From Rhizobium leguminosarum (lineage in GTDB: Bacteria; Pseudomonadota; Alphaproteobacteria; Rhizobiales; Rhizobiaceae): 64,000 nt of DNA. The notes under the pieces are model-generated. The model worked only from the letters and a program-made list of their open reading frames with translations. It ran no database searches and was not told the DNA's origin. Below, piece by piece: positions 45,670 through 55,245 of this stretch. Positions within the stretch are counted from its first letter, which is position 1. The number at the start of each line of letters is the position of its first letter. The translations under genes were made by a program, and so were the position numbers. The stretch lies in NCBI RefSeq assembly GCF_017876795.1, contig NZ_JAGIOR010000001.1, positions 2,010,501 to 2,074,500 on the forward strand, in the 5' to 3' direction.

Positions 45670-47409
45670 ATGAAGAAGAAAGCCGAATGGCCGCGCAGGC
45701 TGAGGTCGCAGGAATGGTACGGCGGCACGAGCCGCGACGTGATCTATCACCGCGGCTGGCTTAAGAACCAGGGGTACCCGCACGACCTGTTCGACGGCCG
45801 GCCGGTGATCGGCATCCTCAACACCTGGTCGGATATGACCCCGTGCAACGGTCATCTGAGAGAGCTCGCCGAGAAGGTGAAGGCGGGCGTCTGGGAGGCT
45901 GGCGGCTTCCCGCTCGAGGTGCCCGTGTTCTCGGCATCCGAAAATACCTTCCGCCCAACCGCGATGATGTACCGCAACCTTGCGGCGCTCGCGGTGGAAG
46001 AGGCGATCCGTGGCCAGCCAATGGATGGCTGCGTGTTGCTGGTCGGCTGCGACAAGACCACGCCGTCGCTTATCATGGGGGCTGCCTCCTGCGACCTGCC
46101 GTCGATCGTCGTCACCGGCGGGCCGATGCTGAATGGCTACTTCCGCGGTGAACGCGTCGGCTCCGGCACGCATCTGTGGAAATTTTCCGAAATGGTAAAG
46201 GCCGGCGAGATGACGCAGGCCGAATTCCTCGAGGCTGAAGCTTCGATGAGCCGTTCGTCGGGCACCTGCAACACCATGGGCACCGCTTCCACCATGGCTT
46301 CCATGGCCGAGGCGCTCGGCATGGCGCTTTCCGGCAATGCCGCGATCCCGGGAGTCGATTCCCGCCGCAAGGTCATGGCGCAGCTCACAGGCCGCCGGAT
46401 CGTGCAGATGGTCAAGGACGACCTGAAGCCTTCCGAGATCATGACGAAGCAGGCTTTCGAAAATGCCATCCGCACCAACGCGGCCATCGGCGGATCGACC
46501 AACGCCGTCATCCACCTGCTCGCCATTGCCGGCCGTGTCGGCATCGATCTTTCGCTCGACGACTGGGACCGCTGTGGTCGCGACGTCCCGACCATCGTCA
46601 ACCTGATGCCGTCGGGCAAGTACCTGATGGAAGAGTTCTTCTACGCCGGCGGCCTGCCGGTGGTGCTGAAGCGGCTCGGCGAGGCGGGCCTGCTGCACAA
46701 GGATGCGCTGACGGTCTCCGGCGAAACCGTCTGGGACGAGGTCAAGGACGTCGTCAACTGGAACGAAGACGTCATCCTGCCGGCCGAAAAGGCGCTGACC
46801 TCTTCGGGTGGCATCGTCGTGCTGCGCGGCAATCTGGCGCCGAAGGGCGCCGTGCTGAAGCCTTCGGCCGCTTCGCCGCATCTGTTGGTGCACCGGGGCA
46901 GGGCTGTGGTGTTTGAGGATATCGACGACTACAAGGCGAAGATCAACGACGACAACCTCGACATCGACGAAACCTGCATCATGGTCATGAAGAACTGTGG
47001 GCCGAAGGGTTATCCAGGCATGGCCGAGGTCGGCAACATGGGGCTGCCGCCCAAGGTGTTGAAGAAGGGCATCCTCGATATGGTGCGTATTTCCGACGCC
47101 CGCATGTCCGGAACGGCCTATGGCACCGTCGTGCTGCACACCTCCCCGGAAGCGGCGGTCGGTGGGCCGCTCGCAGTCGTGCAAAACGGCGATATGATCG
47201 AGCTGGATGTGCCGAACCGTCGTCTGCATCTCGACATTTCCGACGAGGAGTTGGTGCGGCGGCTGGCCGAATGGCAGCCGAACCATGATCTGCCCACATC
47301 GGGCTATGCCTTCCTGCATCAGCAGCATGTCGAAGGGGCCGATACCGGCGCCGACCTCGACTTCCTCAAGGGATGTCGCGGAAACGCAGTCGGCAAGGAC
47401 AGCCACTAA
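45670..47409 (+). CDS. L-arabinonate dehydratase (IlvD/Edd family)
   Basis: 579 residues, the exact length of the characterised R. leguminosarum enzyme. The three [2Fe-2S] ligands are C59 (DMTPCNGH), C127 (VGCDKTTPS) and C200 (SGTCNTMG), and the catalytic serine is S480 (DARMSGTAYG). It removes water from L-arabinonate to give 2-keto-3-deoxy-L-arabonate. It is the last gene of the run that starts at gguC. Arabinose dehydrogenase and lactonase are not in the window. Confidence 0.93.
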   Translation: MKKKAEWPRRLRSQEWYGGTSRDVIYHRGWLKNQGYPHDLFDGRPVIGILNTWSDMTPCNGHLRELAEKVKAGVWEAGGFPLEVPVFSASENTFRPTAMMYRNLAALAVEEAIRGQPMDGCVLLVGCDKTTPSLIMGAASCDLPSIVVTGGPMLNGYFRGERVGSGTHLWKFSEMVKAGEMTQAEFLEAEASMSRSSGTCNTMGTASTMASMAEALGMALSGNAAIPGVDSRRKVMAQLTGRRIVQMVKDDLKPSEIMTKQAFENAIRTNAAIGGSTNAVIHLLAIAGRVGIDLSLDDWDRCGRDVPTIVNLMPSGKYLMEEFFYAGGLPVVLKRLGEAGLLHKDALTVSGETVWDEVKDVVNWNEDVILPAEKALTSSGGIVVLRGNLAPKGAVLKPSAASPHLLVHRGRAVVFEDIDDYKAKINDDNLDIDETCIMVMKNCGPKGYPGMAEVGNMGLPPKVLKKGILDMVRISDARMSGTAYGTVVLHTSPEAAVGGPLAVVQNGDMIELDVPNRRLHLDISDEELVRRLAEWQPNHDLPTSGYAFLHQQHVEGADTGADLDFLKGCRGNAVGKDSH

Positions 47410-47423
47410 TCTGAATCCGAGTC

Positions 47424-47470
47424 TAGAGCCCCGCGCATCCAATTGGACGCGCGGGGCTCTATCATTTTGA
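47424..47470 (+). terminator. long palindromic terminator after the arabinonate dehydratase
   Basis: TAGAGCCCCGCGC (47424-47436) pairs perfectly with GCGCGGGGCTCTA (47449-47461); the loop itself contains the palindrome TCCAATTGGA. TCATTTTG follows. The gene on the other side converges, so it may act in both directions. Confidence 0.85.
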
Positions 47471-47535
47471 AACCGTGATAGTGCTTTCGGCCGGGCACGC
47501 TGGCAAAACCAAGCGCGTCGTCTCGCTCGGGCCGC

Positions 47536-48360
47536 TCAGCTCTGGCTCTGGCTTTGCATCTGTCCGCCGTTCTCGACCTTCACGGTGACCGACAGCGTTT
47601 CGCCCGGCGTGCCGATGCGCATGCCTGAAATCGGCGCGGCGTCGCGGTAGCAGAGGCCGGAGGCGACGCGGACATAACGCGTATCCGGGCAGATTTCGTT
47701 GGCCGGATCGAAACCGACCCAGCCGAGGCCGGGGATATGGGCCTCGGCCCAGGCATGGGTCGCCGCCTGTTCGACCTTTTCCGCCATCATCAGATAGCCC
47801 GAGATATAACGCGCCGGCACCTGCAGGGCGCGGGCGGCGGCGATAAATATGTGGGCATGGTCCTGGCAGACGCCGCTCTTTTTCTCCAGCGCCTGTTCGG
47901 CCGTCGTCTCTGTGCTGCTGGTGCCGGGCTTATAATCGACCGTCTGGTGGATTGCTTCCATGAGCGCATGCATGCGGGCAAGGTCGTTATCGCCGCCGAC
48001 GCCCTTGATCAGTTCCTTGACGAGCTTGCCGCCCTTGGTCAGCTGCGTTTCGCGCAGGAAAAGCCAAAGCGGGCAGAAGCCGGTATGCGGGCCGGTGACG
48101 CCGTTGTTATCCGCCGTCTCAACCTCGCCTTCGGCCATGATGCGCGTCACGTCCTGCTCGCCTTCCAGCGAGACCAGATTGACGTGATTGCCGTACTGGT
48201 CGTCATATTCCACCTCGGGGGTGGCGCCCTCGACGTTCAGCGACCAGCCGAGCACCTTCTGGGCGGGGCTCGTCGGCGGCGTCAGTCTGAGCCGCTGCAG
48301 CGAGAACTGCGCCGGTTCGTCGTAGCGATATTCGGTGAGGTGGCTGATTTTCAGTCTCAT
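47536..48360 (-). CDS. transglutaminase-like cysteine protease family protein
   Basis: 274 residues. An N-terminal beta domain (MRLKISHLTEYRYDEPAQFS) is followed by the transglutaminase-like core with triad C165 (SGVCQDHAH), H202 (ATHAWAEA) and D218 (VGFDPAN). It is cytoplasmic, with no signal. It lies in the minus-strand operon with an alpha-E protein and a circularly permuted ATP-grasp enzyme, a trio found together in many bacteria and thought to build and process a peptide-like compound. The Ser/Gln end QMQSQSQS is low complexity. Confidence 0.85.
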   Translation of the reverse strand: MRLKISHLTEYRYDEPAQFSLQRLRLTPPTSPAQKVLGWSLNVEGATPEVEYDDQYGNHVNLVSLEGEQDVTRIMAEGEVETADNNGVTGPHTGFCPLWLFLRETQLTKGGKLVKELIKGVGGDNDLARMHALMEAIHQTVDYKPGTSSTETTAEQALEKKSGVCQDHAHIFIAAARALQVPARYISGYLMMAEKVEQAATHAWAEAHIPGLGWVGFDPANEICPDTRYVRVASGLCYRDAAPISGMRIGTPGETLSVTVKVENGGQMQSQSQS

Positions 48361-48372
48361 GTTCTGATCCGC

Positions 48373-49314
48373 TTAAACGTAGAACCGGTAGCCGTTGGAA
48401 ATCTCGGCGCCGAGCTGGTTGTTGCGCGAGACGAAATCCTCCAGGAACTCATGCAGGCCCTGATCCATGATATCGCGGATCGCCCGCGTCTGCAGCGTGG
48501 TGCGGATCGCATCGGCGGTATCGTGGGCAGGCAGCCGCTCCTCGTAATCCTGGGCGAGATAGCCGAGATTGCTGACGATCTTTTCGTAGCAATAGGCTAG
48601 CGAGCGCGGCATCTGGACGTTCAGGGTCAGGAAGTCGGCAATGTTCATGGCGCGATATTCGCCATCATAGGCCCAGCTATAGGCGCGATGGGCGGAGACC
48701 GAGCGCAGGATCGATTCCCACTGCACGTTGTCGAGAGAGGAGCCGACGGCCGAGACCGAGGGCAGCAGCACGTAATATTTCACGTCCAGGATACGGCTGG
48801 TATTATCGGCCCGCTCGATGAAGGTGCCGATGCGGGCGAAATTATAAAGCTCGTTGCGCAGCGTCGAGCCATGGAACGCGCCGCGGATCAGGCCGGCGCG
48901 GCGCTTGATGGCGTCGATCACCTCCGGCATTTCGGCCGGCTTGACGCGCTTCTCGAGGAGCGACTTCAGGTCGATCCAGCATTCGTTGGTCGCTTCCCAG
49001 GTCTCCCGCGTCAGCGCGGTGCGCACCATGCGGGCATTGTTGCGGCCGGAGTCGATGCAGGACATGACGCTCGATGGGTTGGCCCGATCGCGCAGCAGAT
49101 AGTCGATTGCATCGGCATTGGTCAGCTTCGTGTGGCCCTCGTCATAGGCCTCACGAACGCCGGCACTTTGTAGCACGCCATCCCAGTTGTCGTCGCCGGC
49201 GCTGCTGCGGGTCAGCGACATGCGCAACCCGGCATCGACAAGGCGGGCGATATTTTCGGCGCGCTCGATGTAGCGGAACATCCAGTAAAGGCCGTTTGCA
49301 GTTCTTCCGAGCAT
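48373..49314 (-). CDS. alpha-E domain protein (DUF403)
   Basis: 313 residues, all alpha-helical, beginning MLGRTANGLYWMFRYIERAE, the hallmark of the alpha-E superfamily. A second conserved helix, FIERADNTSRILDVKYYVLL, lies near residue 170. Its ATG at 49314 shares one base with the stop of the ATP-grasp gene (TGATG). It is a predicted partner of the ATP-grasp enzyme and transglutaminase; the biochemical role is unproven. Confidence 0.88.
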   Translation of the reverse strand: MLGRTANGLYWMFRYIERAENIARLVDAGLRMSLTRSSAGDDNWDGVLQSAGVREAYDEGHTKLTNADAIDYLLRDRANPSSVMSCIDSGRNNARMVRTALTRETWEATNECWIDLKSLLEKRVKPAEMPEVIDAIKRRAGLIRGAFHGSTLRNELYNFARIGTFIERADNTSRILDVKYYVLLPSVSAVGSSLDNVQWESILRSVSAHRAYSWAYDGEYRAMNIADFLTLNVQMPRSLAYCYEKIVSNLGYLAQDYEERLPAHDTADAIRTTLQTRAIRDIMDQGLHEFLEDFVSRNNQLGAEISNGYRFYV

Positions 49315-50723
49315 CAGTCCTCCAATACCCAGGTGTCTTTGGTGCCGCCGCCCTGGCTGGAATTGACCACCAGCGAGCCCTGCTTCAACGCCACGCGGGT
49401 GAGCCCGCCCGGAATGATCTGAACCTTGTCAGACACGAGCACATAGGGGCGCAGGTCGACATGGCGCGGCGCAATGCCCTTGTTGACGAGGATCGGCACG
49501 GTGGAGAGCGACAGCGTCGGCTGGGCGATGTAGTTGTTCGGCTTGGCCTTCAGCTTCTCGGCGAAATCGGCGCGCTCTTTCTTCGATGCCGTCGGGCCGA
49601 CCAGCATGCCGTAGCCGCCGGAGCCGTGCACTTCCTTGACCACCAATTCTTCGAGATGCTCCAGCACGTATTTCAGGCTTGATGCTTCCGAACAGCGCCA
49701 GGTCGGCACGTTTTCGAGCAGCGCCTTGCTGCCGGTGTAGAATTCGACGATCTCCGGCATATAGGAGTAGATCGCCTTGTCGTCGCAGATGCCGGTGCCC
49801 GGTGCGTTGGCAATGGTGATGTTGCCGGAGCGGTAGACGTCCATGATGCCGGGAATGCCGAGCGCGGAATCGGCCCGGAAGGTGAGGGGATCGAGGAAAT
49901 CGTCGTCGACGCGGCGGTAGAGCACGTCGATCGCCTCGTAACCGCGGGTCGTCCGCATCTTCACCTTGCCGTCGATGACGCGCAGATCCGAGCCCTCGAC
50001 CAGTTCGACGCCCATCATGTCGGCGAGGAAGGAATGCTCATAATACGCCGAATTATAGATGCCGGGCGTCAGCACTGCGACGCGCGGCTTGCCGGTGCAG
50101 CCGGGAGGTGCGAGCGAGGCGAGGCTCTGGCGGAGCAGGTAGGGATAGTCCTCGACGCGCTGCACCTTGTTCGCATGAAAGAGTTCGGGGAACATCTGCA
50201 TCATGGTCTCCCGGTTCTCCAGCATGTAGCTGACGCCGGAAGGCGTACGGGCATTGTCCTCGAGCACGTAGAACTGGTCCTCGCCGGTGCGCACGATATC
50301 GGTGCCGACGATGTGGGTGTAGACGCCGCCGGGCGGGCGGAAGCCGATCATCTCAGGGATGAAGGTGACGTTGTTCTCGATCAGCTCGCGCGGGACGCGG
50401 CCGGCACGAATGATCTCCTGCTTATGGTAGATATCGTCGAGGAAGGCGTTGAGCGCGATCACCCGCTGCTCGATGCCCTGGGCGAGCTTGCGCCATTCGC
50501 GGGCCGAGATGATGCGGGGAATGATATCGAAGGGGATGAGCTTTTCGGAGCTATCGGCATGGCCATAAACCGCGAAGGTGATGCCGGTTTTCCGGAAGAT
50601 ATTCTCCGCATCGCGGGACTTGGCAATCAGATGCGCCCGGTCTTGGCTGTTGTACCACTCGAAATATTTTTCATAAGGCGGGCGAGAACTTTCGTCCCCG
50701 GTAATCATTTCGTCAAATGCCAA
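49314..50723 (-). CDS. circularly permuted ATP-grasp protein (DUF404/DUF407)
   Basis: 469 residues from a TTG at 50723 eight bases after GGGGAG (an ATG at 50708 is the alternative; the frame is open to 50936 but lies in noncoding sequence). It contains PYEKYFEWYNSQDRAH near the start, RTPSGVSYMLENRETMMQMF, VKEVHGSGGYGMLVGPTAS and PGGLTRVALKQGSLVVNSSQ, the permuted ATP-grasp markers. It is expected to form amide bonds between amino acids or peptides using ATP. First gene of the operon with the alpha-E and transglutaminase genes. Confidence 0.87.
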   Translation of the reverse strand: MAFDEMITGDESSRPPYEKYFEWYNSQDRAHLIAKSRDAENIFRKTGITFAVYGHADSSEKLIPFDIIPRIISAREWRKLAQGIEQRVIALNAFLDDIYHKQEIIRAGRVPRELIENNVTFIPEMIGFRPPGGVYTHIVGTDIVRTGEDQFYVLEDNARTPSGVSYMLENRETMMQMFPELFHANKVQRVEDYPYLLRQSLASLAPPGCTGKPRVAVLTPGIYNSAYYEHSFLADMMGVELVEGSDLRVIDGKVKMRTTRGYEAIDVLYRRVDDDFLDPLTFRADSALGIPGIMDVYRSGNITIANAPGTGICDDKAIYSYMPEIVEFYTGSKALLENVPTWRCSEASSLKYVLEHLEELVVKEVHGSGGYGMLVGPTASKKERADFAEKLKAKPNNYIAQPTLSLSTVPILVNKGIAPRHVDLRPYVLVSDKVQIIPGGLTRVALKQGSLVVNSSQGGGTKDTWVLED

Positions 50724-51182
50724 AGGTGCGGCTCCCCTTTTTTGTTCATTTGAATACAACGCAAATGGCAATGCAAGAACCATGCGCAGTTCGAGGAAAA
50801 GATTTTGCGCTGCGGGAAACCGGGGTATCCGGGTATCTGAAATGATGCGGTGCGGCGAAATGGATGGTCGCTTGCCAGAGATTGCGTAAAATATGAGCAG
50901 GTGATGACTTTTCGTTCGGCGGGTACGTGGGCGCACGGCCTTGCCACACCCTCCCTCCTGTGACGAGCACAGGAGAGGGAGAGTGGGGAGGCGTCGGCGA
51001 TTCTTTGCTGCGGCGGTATGGCGTCGAGCCGTCGATAGACTCGTTCATCAAATTTAAATATCATCTTCCGGCTTGTCGTCGGCCCAACCATCAGCGAAAT
51101 TTCAAATAAGCATCAACGCTTCGACTTTGACTGCACCGCCAGGTGCGGCTATCAGCGCTCGAAACCTTTTCCCGAGCCGCCT

Positions 51183-52079
51183 ATGTCCCTCGACCGCTTT
51201 GCCCCCGCCGTTTTCGTCCTGCTCTGGTCCACGGGCTGGGTGGTGGCGAAATATGCCTCGCTGCATTCCGAGCCCTTCACCTTTCTTTCGATCCGCTACG
51301 CGCTGTCGGCGGCGGCCTTCCTGGGGCTCTGCCTGGTGGCGCGGGCGCAATGGCCGACAAGCCGGGCGACGTGGCTGCGCGCCATCTATTCCGGTTTCTT
51401 CCTGCATGGTTTCTATCTCGCCGGCCTGTGGTGGGCGATTGCCAACGGCGTGCCGGCCGGCATATCGGGGATCATCGCGGCGCTGCAGCCGCTTTTGACG
51501 GCGATGGCAGCTCCGTTCTTGGTCGGCGAGCGGCTGCAGCAGGCACAGAAATTCGGCCTTGGCCTCGGCTTCATCGGCATTGCCATCGCCATTTCGCCGA
51601 AGCTCTTCGATCCGGCGACCGCCGATCTCACACATGCCGCTCTGCCGCTGGCGATCAACCTCATTGCCATGGGGTCCGTTACCTACGGCACGCTTTACCA
51701 GAAGAAGCACCTGCAATCGGGCGACCTCAGAACCATCGCGACACTGCAATATGTCGGCGCGCTGACGCTCACCCTGCCGCTTTCGCTGATCTTCGAGAAT
51801 CAGCATTTCGATGGCTCCGCGCAGGCCTATGGCGCACTCGTCTGGTCGGTCTTCGGCCTGTCGATGGGCGGCGTCGGGCTGCTGCTCTATCTGATCCGCC
51901 GCGGGCAGGTGTCGCGTGCCGCCTCGCTGATCTACCTGATGCCGCCGGCCGTCGCCCTCGAAGCCTTCATCGCCTTTGGGGAACCGCTGACTGTGCCGTT
52001 GATCGTCGGCACCGTGGTGGTCGTGACGGGGGTCTATCTCACGAACCGCAGGGCATTCAGCGAACTTGCGGAGGCGTAG
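51183..52079 (+). CDS. DMT-superfamily transporter (EamA)
   Basis: 298 residues with ten predicted membrane helices in two EamA repeats (FVLLWSTGWVVAKYASLHSE opens the first; VTYGTLYQKKHLQSGD lies in the second). The family exports metabolites and amino acids. The last residues TNRRAFSELAEA are cytoplasmic. Substrate unknown. Confidence 0.85.
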   Translation: MSLDRFAPAVFVLLWSTGWVVAKYASLHSEPFTFLSIRYALSAAAFLGLCLVARAQWPTSRATWLRAIYSGFFLHGFYLAGLWWAIANGVPAGISGIIAALQPLLTAMAAPFLVGERLQQAQKFGLGLGFIGIAIAISPKLFDPATADLTHAALPLAINLIAMGSVTYGTLYQKKHLQSGDLRTIATLQYVGALTLTLPLSLIFENQHFDGSAQAYGALVWSVFGLSMGGVGLLLYLIRRGQVSRAASLIYLMPPAVALEAFIAFGEPLTVPLIVGTVVVVTGVYLTNRRAFSELAEA

Positions 52080-52089
52080 ATAGCAAAAA

Positions 52090-52114
52090 GGCCGGAGATA
52101 TCCCCGGCCTTTCC
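52090..52114. terminator. hairpin between the convergent DMT and helicase genes
   Basis: AAGGCCGGAGAT-ATC-CCCGGCCTT forms a GC stem (AAGGCCGG/CCGGCCTT, about 52090-52112) with AAAAA on the left side and TTCC on the right. It probably terminates the minus-strand helicase gene. Confidence 0.65.
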
Positions 52115-52134
52115 GCTTTTCAATCGCTCAACTA

Positions 52135-53763
52135 TCAGGCGCGTTCGCGGCGCTGGCCGCCGCCATTGCGGGAGCCGGAGCCACCGCGGCGGTCGCCGCC
52201 GTTGCCGTCGCGGCGGGGTTCGCCGCCCTGGGCCTGCTGCGGGCCGCGGTCTTCGCCGTGCTTGCGGGCCGGGCGGCCGTGGGCGTGGCGGTTATTGCCG
52301 CGGTGATGACCGCTCGGCTCGCCATTGGCAGGGCCGCCATGGGCGGGACGCTGCGGCTTTGCCGAGGGGCGGAAGTCGGAGGTCGAGGCCAGATCATTGT
52401 CGGGACCAAGATTCGGGCTGGCTTCGCCGCGGCGCTGGCCGCGGAAATCCTCGTTGCGAGCGGTGCGTTCGGGACGCGGACGGCGCTCCTGGCGGCTGCC
52501 GCGATGCTCCGACCGGTTCTGGTCGCCACGGCCTTCGCCACGACCCTGACCTTCGCGACCTTGGCCCTGGCCGCCGCGATTGCGGTTATTGCCATTGCCG
52601 TTGGCGCGGCGGGGGCCGCCACTGATATTTGCCGGCGGCTCGCCGCTTGCGACTGCGATGTCGATGCCCATCAGGCGCTCGATGTCACGCAGCAGCTTGG
52701 CTTCGTCGGGGGCGCAGAAAGCAATCGCGATGCCGTCACGGCCGGCGCGCGCCGTGCGGCCGATGCGGTGAACATAGGCGTCGGGCACTTCAGGCAGGTC
52801 GTAGTTGTAGACGTGGCTGACGGCCGGGATGTCGATGCCGCGGGCGGCAACGTCGGTGGCGATCAGCGTCTTGATGCTGCCGTCGCGGAAGGCTTTCAGC
52901 GCCCGCTCGCGTTGACCCTGGCTCTTGTTGCCATGGATCGAGGCGACGGAATAGCCGATGTTTTCGAGATGCTTCATCAGCTTCTCCGCACCGTGCTTGG
53001 TGCGCAGGAAGACGATGGCGCGGCCATCGGGGTTTTCGGTCAGCGACTTGCGGAGCAGTTCCGTCTTGTCGTTCTTGCCGCCGACGAAATGGACGTATTG
53101 CTCGACCTTGTCGGCAGCCTTGCCGGGCGGTGTGACTTCGACCTTGACGGGATCGACGAGGTAGTCACCGGCGAGATCGGCGATCGCCTTCGGCATGGTG
53201 GCCGAGAAAAGCATGGTCTGGCGCTTCTTCGGCACCATCTTGGCGATCTTGCGCAGATCGTGAACGAAGCCGAGGTCGAGCATCTGATCGGCTTCATCAA
53301 GCACGAGATAGCGGACCGTGGTCAGCGAGATGGCGCGGCGATTGATGAGGTCGAGCAGGCGGCCGGGCGTGGCGACGAGGATATCGGTGCCCTTTTCGAG
53401 CTGAAGCTGCTGCTTGTTGATCGAAACGCCGCCGACGACGACGTTGATGCGCAGATGCGACTTGCGGATGAACTTCTTCAGGCTCTCGGCGATCTGGTTC
53501 ACCAGTTCGCGGGTCGGCGCCAGGATCAGCGTCCGCGTCGTGCGGTTATCAGGGCGACGTTCGTCGGCAAGCAGCTTTTCGATGAGCGGCAGGCCGAAAG
53601 CGGCCGTCTTGCCGGTGCCGGTCTGGGCAAGGCCGATCAGGTCGCGGCCTTCGAGAAGGAGGGGAATGGCATGTTCCTGGATCGGCGTCGGCGTTTCGAT
53701 GCCGAGCTGGAACAAAGTAGCGACGATCGGCTTGGAGACACCAAGCGTTTCAAAATTAGTCAA
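52135..53763 (-). CDS. DEAD-box RNA helicase (RhlE/DeaD type) with Arg/Gly-rich tail
   Basis: 542 residues from a TTG start at 53763 (AAAGG seven bases upstream; MTNFETLGVSKPIVATLFQL is the family opening). Motifs: PTPIQ, AQTGTGKT (46-53), PTRELVNQI, DEAD (156-159), SAT (187-189), RGIDIP and HRIGRTARAG. From about residue 400 the chain is Arg/Gly/Asn/Gln-rich, an RNA-binding tail. It remodels RNA, probably ribosome assembly or mRNA decay at low temperature. A leader of about 290 bases without a gene precedes it, as in cold-responsive helicases. Confidence 0.92.
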   Translation of the reverse strand: MTNFETLGVSKPIVATLFQLGIETPTPIQEHAIPLLLEGRDLIGLAQTGTGKTAAFGLPLIEKLLADERRPDNRTTRTLILAPTRELVNQIAESLKKFIRKSHLRINVVVGGVSINKQQLQLEKGTDILVATPGRLLDLINRRAISLTTVRYLVLDEADQMLDLGFVHDLRKIAKMVPKKRQTMLFSATMPKAIADLAGDYLVDPVKVEVTPPGKAADKVEQYVHFVGGKNDKTELLRKSLTENPDGRAIVFLRTKHGAEKLMKHLENIGYSVASIHGNKSQGQRERALKAFRDGSIKTLIATDVAARGIDIPAVSHVYNYDLPEVPDAYVHRIGRTARAGRDGIAIAFCAPDEAKLLRDIERLMGIDIAVASGEPPANISGGPRRANGNGNNRNRGGQGQGREGQGRGEGRGDQNRSEHRGSRQERRPRPERTARNEDFRGQRRGEASPNLGPDNDLASTSDFRPSAKPQRPAHGGPANGEPSGHHRGNNRHAHGRPARKHGEDRGPQQAQGGEPRRDGNGGDRRGGSGSRNGGGQRRERA

Positions 53764-54057
53764 GGCATAACCTTTCGGGGCGCCACAACGACTATCGCCG
53801 GAACGCACCATGCGATCCGGTTTCATTCTGGCGTCAAGAACCCCGCGTGAAGTGGGAACTTGTGAGTTGGAAAAAGCTTTCCAGCGCTTCTGGCCGCTCA
53901 TGGGAGTGCGGCGCTCTATCGAAATGCGCTTTTGTCCCTTCTTCCTGCGTCCGTATTTTCTAGCAGGGGCACGCTCACGCGGCGGCCGGAAGGGTGAAAG
54001 CTGGGCCGCATTTGGGCTAGTTCTCTCACAAAGTCAAGTGCAGTGCACAAGAAAGCC

Positions 54058-55173
54058 TCAGCCTTGCTCGAGTGAAGGCATGACGAGGAAGAAGCTTTCC
54101 GATGCGGTCTCCGCGCCGTTGACGAGGATGGCGATGCGATGTTTACCGGGATAATAGCGCCGCGTGGTGATCGGCCGCATGGCGTGTCGTCGCTCGATCG
54201 CGTGGCTTTGCCCCGGCGCGAGCATGATCGTTTTGCACTTGAAGACCTTGGGCGAGAGCGAACCGTCACCCTTCACGTGGTGGATGGCGTAGTCGATCAT
54301 CAGCGATTGCGGGGTCTCGCCAGCATTCGTCACGAGAATTTCGAAATCCAGCCCTTCGCCGAATATCACCTCGCCGTTCAGAAGGCGCAGTTCACATGCA
54401 AGCGACGCGGCAGCGGCGAAGCCGAAATTGGCAAGCGCCCGGGTGTGGCCGTTCTTCAGGAGCGTCCGCGAAGCATGTTTCAGCAGACGGCGCCGTTCGG
54501 GCGACGCCCCGGCAACATGGCTTCCGATGAAGGTGGCGACCAGATCCGGATGATCTTTGGCGATATCGTTCAGGCTGTTGGCGACGGAGCGGCGCACATA
54601 ATCCTCCGGATCGTCGATCAGCGCGGCGAGGATCGGGAGGATCGGCGCCGGGTCCTTCACCAAATGTGGCAAGCGCATCGCCCAAGGCAGGCGTGGCCGC
54701 GTTCCCTCGCTCGCCAGCCGGCGCACATGCCGATCGCAGTCGCCGACCCAGCCGGAAATGACGGCAAGCGCACGTTGCTGGTCGCGGTGGATGAAGGGGC
54801 GGATGCCGTATTCGGCGGTGAAATGCGGCGTCAGCGCCTTCAGGAGGTCGAGACCGAGCTCGAAATGATCAAGGCCGCGGGCGGCGATGAACTGGTTGAC
54901 CGGCAGCAGCATCCAGCCTGATAGACCGGGCCTGCCTGATGCAGGGAGGCTCGCCTTCAGGATCGCGGCTGCCTCCGGAAAATCAGCGGGAAGCGTGGCA
55001 AACAGCGCGTCGCGGATCAGCGCCGAGCGCTCCATCAACTCCAGCGCCCCGAGGCCCTCGGTCGCCAGTGTCACGAAACGATCCCTGTCGAAGGCGGGCG
55101 CATGGGCGGCAATGCGATCGGCCATGTTGCCGACCAGCGCCTGATGCAGCAGGTTCTTGAGCGGTTCCGGCAT
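54058..55173 (-). CDS. DNA alkylation repair protein, AlkC-like (HEAT repeats plus Ig-like domain)
   Basis: 371 residues. The first 250 are AlkD/AlkC-type HEAT repeats (ADFPEAAAILKASLPASGRP, PAPILPILAALIDDPEDYVR, SVANSLNDIAKDHPDL). The last roughly 110 residues (FEILVTNAGETPQSLMIDYA, RRYYPGKHRIAILVNG) look like the immunoglobulin-like domain that marks AlkC. AlkC excises 3-methylcytosine and 1-methyladenine. Single gene. Confidence 0.82.
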   Translation of the reverse strand: MPEPLKNLLHQALVGNMADRIAAHAPAFDRDRFVTLATEGLGALELMERSALIRDALFATLPADFPEAAAILKASLPASGRPGLSGWMLLPVNQFIAARGLDHFELGLDLLKALTPHFTAEYGIRPFIHRDQQRALAVISGWVGDCDRHVRRLASEGTRPRLPWAMRLPHLVKDPAPILPILAALIDDPEDYVRRSVANSLNDIAKDHPDLVATFIGSHVAGASPERRRLLKHASRTLLKNGHTRALANFGFAAAASLACELRLLNGEVIFGEGLDFEILVTNAGETPQSLMIDYAIHHVKGDGSLSPKVFKCKTIMLAPGQSHAIERRHAMRPITTRRYYPGKHRIAILVNGAETASESFFLVMPSLEQG

Positions 55174-55245
55174 GCAGATCCTCCCGTTGTTCGAGCATTG
55201 GACCGGCGCCGCTGGGAGGTCAAGCGGCGCCGGATGCGGTTTGCG

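Noticed and set aside
45583..47442. 619-codon minus-strand open frame opposite the arabinonate dehydratase
   Set aside because: Antisense shadow in GC-rich DNA; the plus strand has all iron-sulfur and catalytic residues of the dehydratase.
52258..53850. Long plus-strand open frame (530 codons) opposite the DEAD-box helicase
   Set aside because: It is the mirror of a strongly conserved helicase on the other strand; its composition is Ala/Arg/Gly-rich and no domain is visible.
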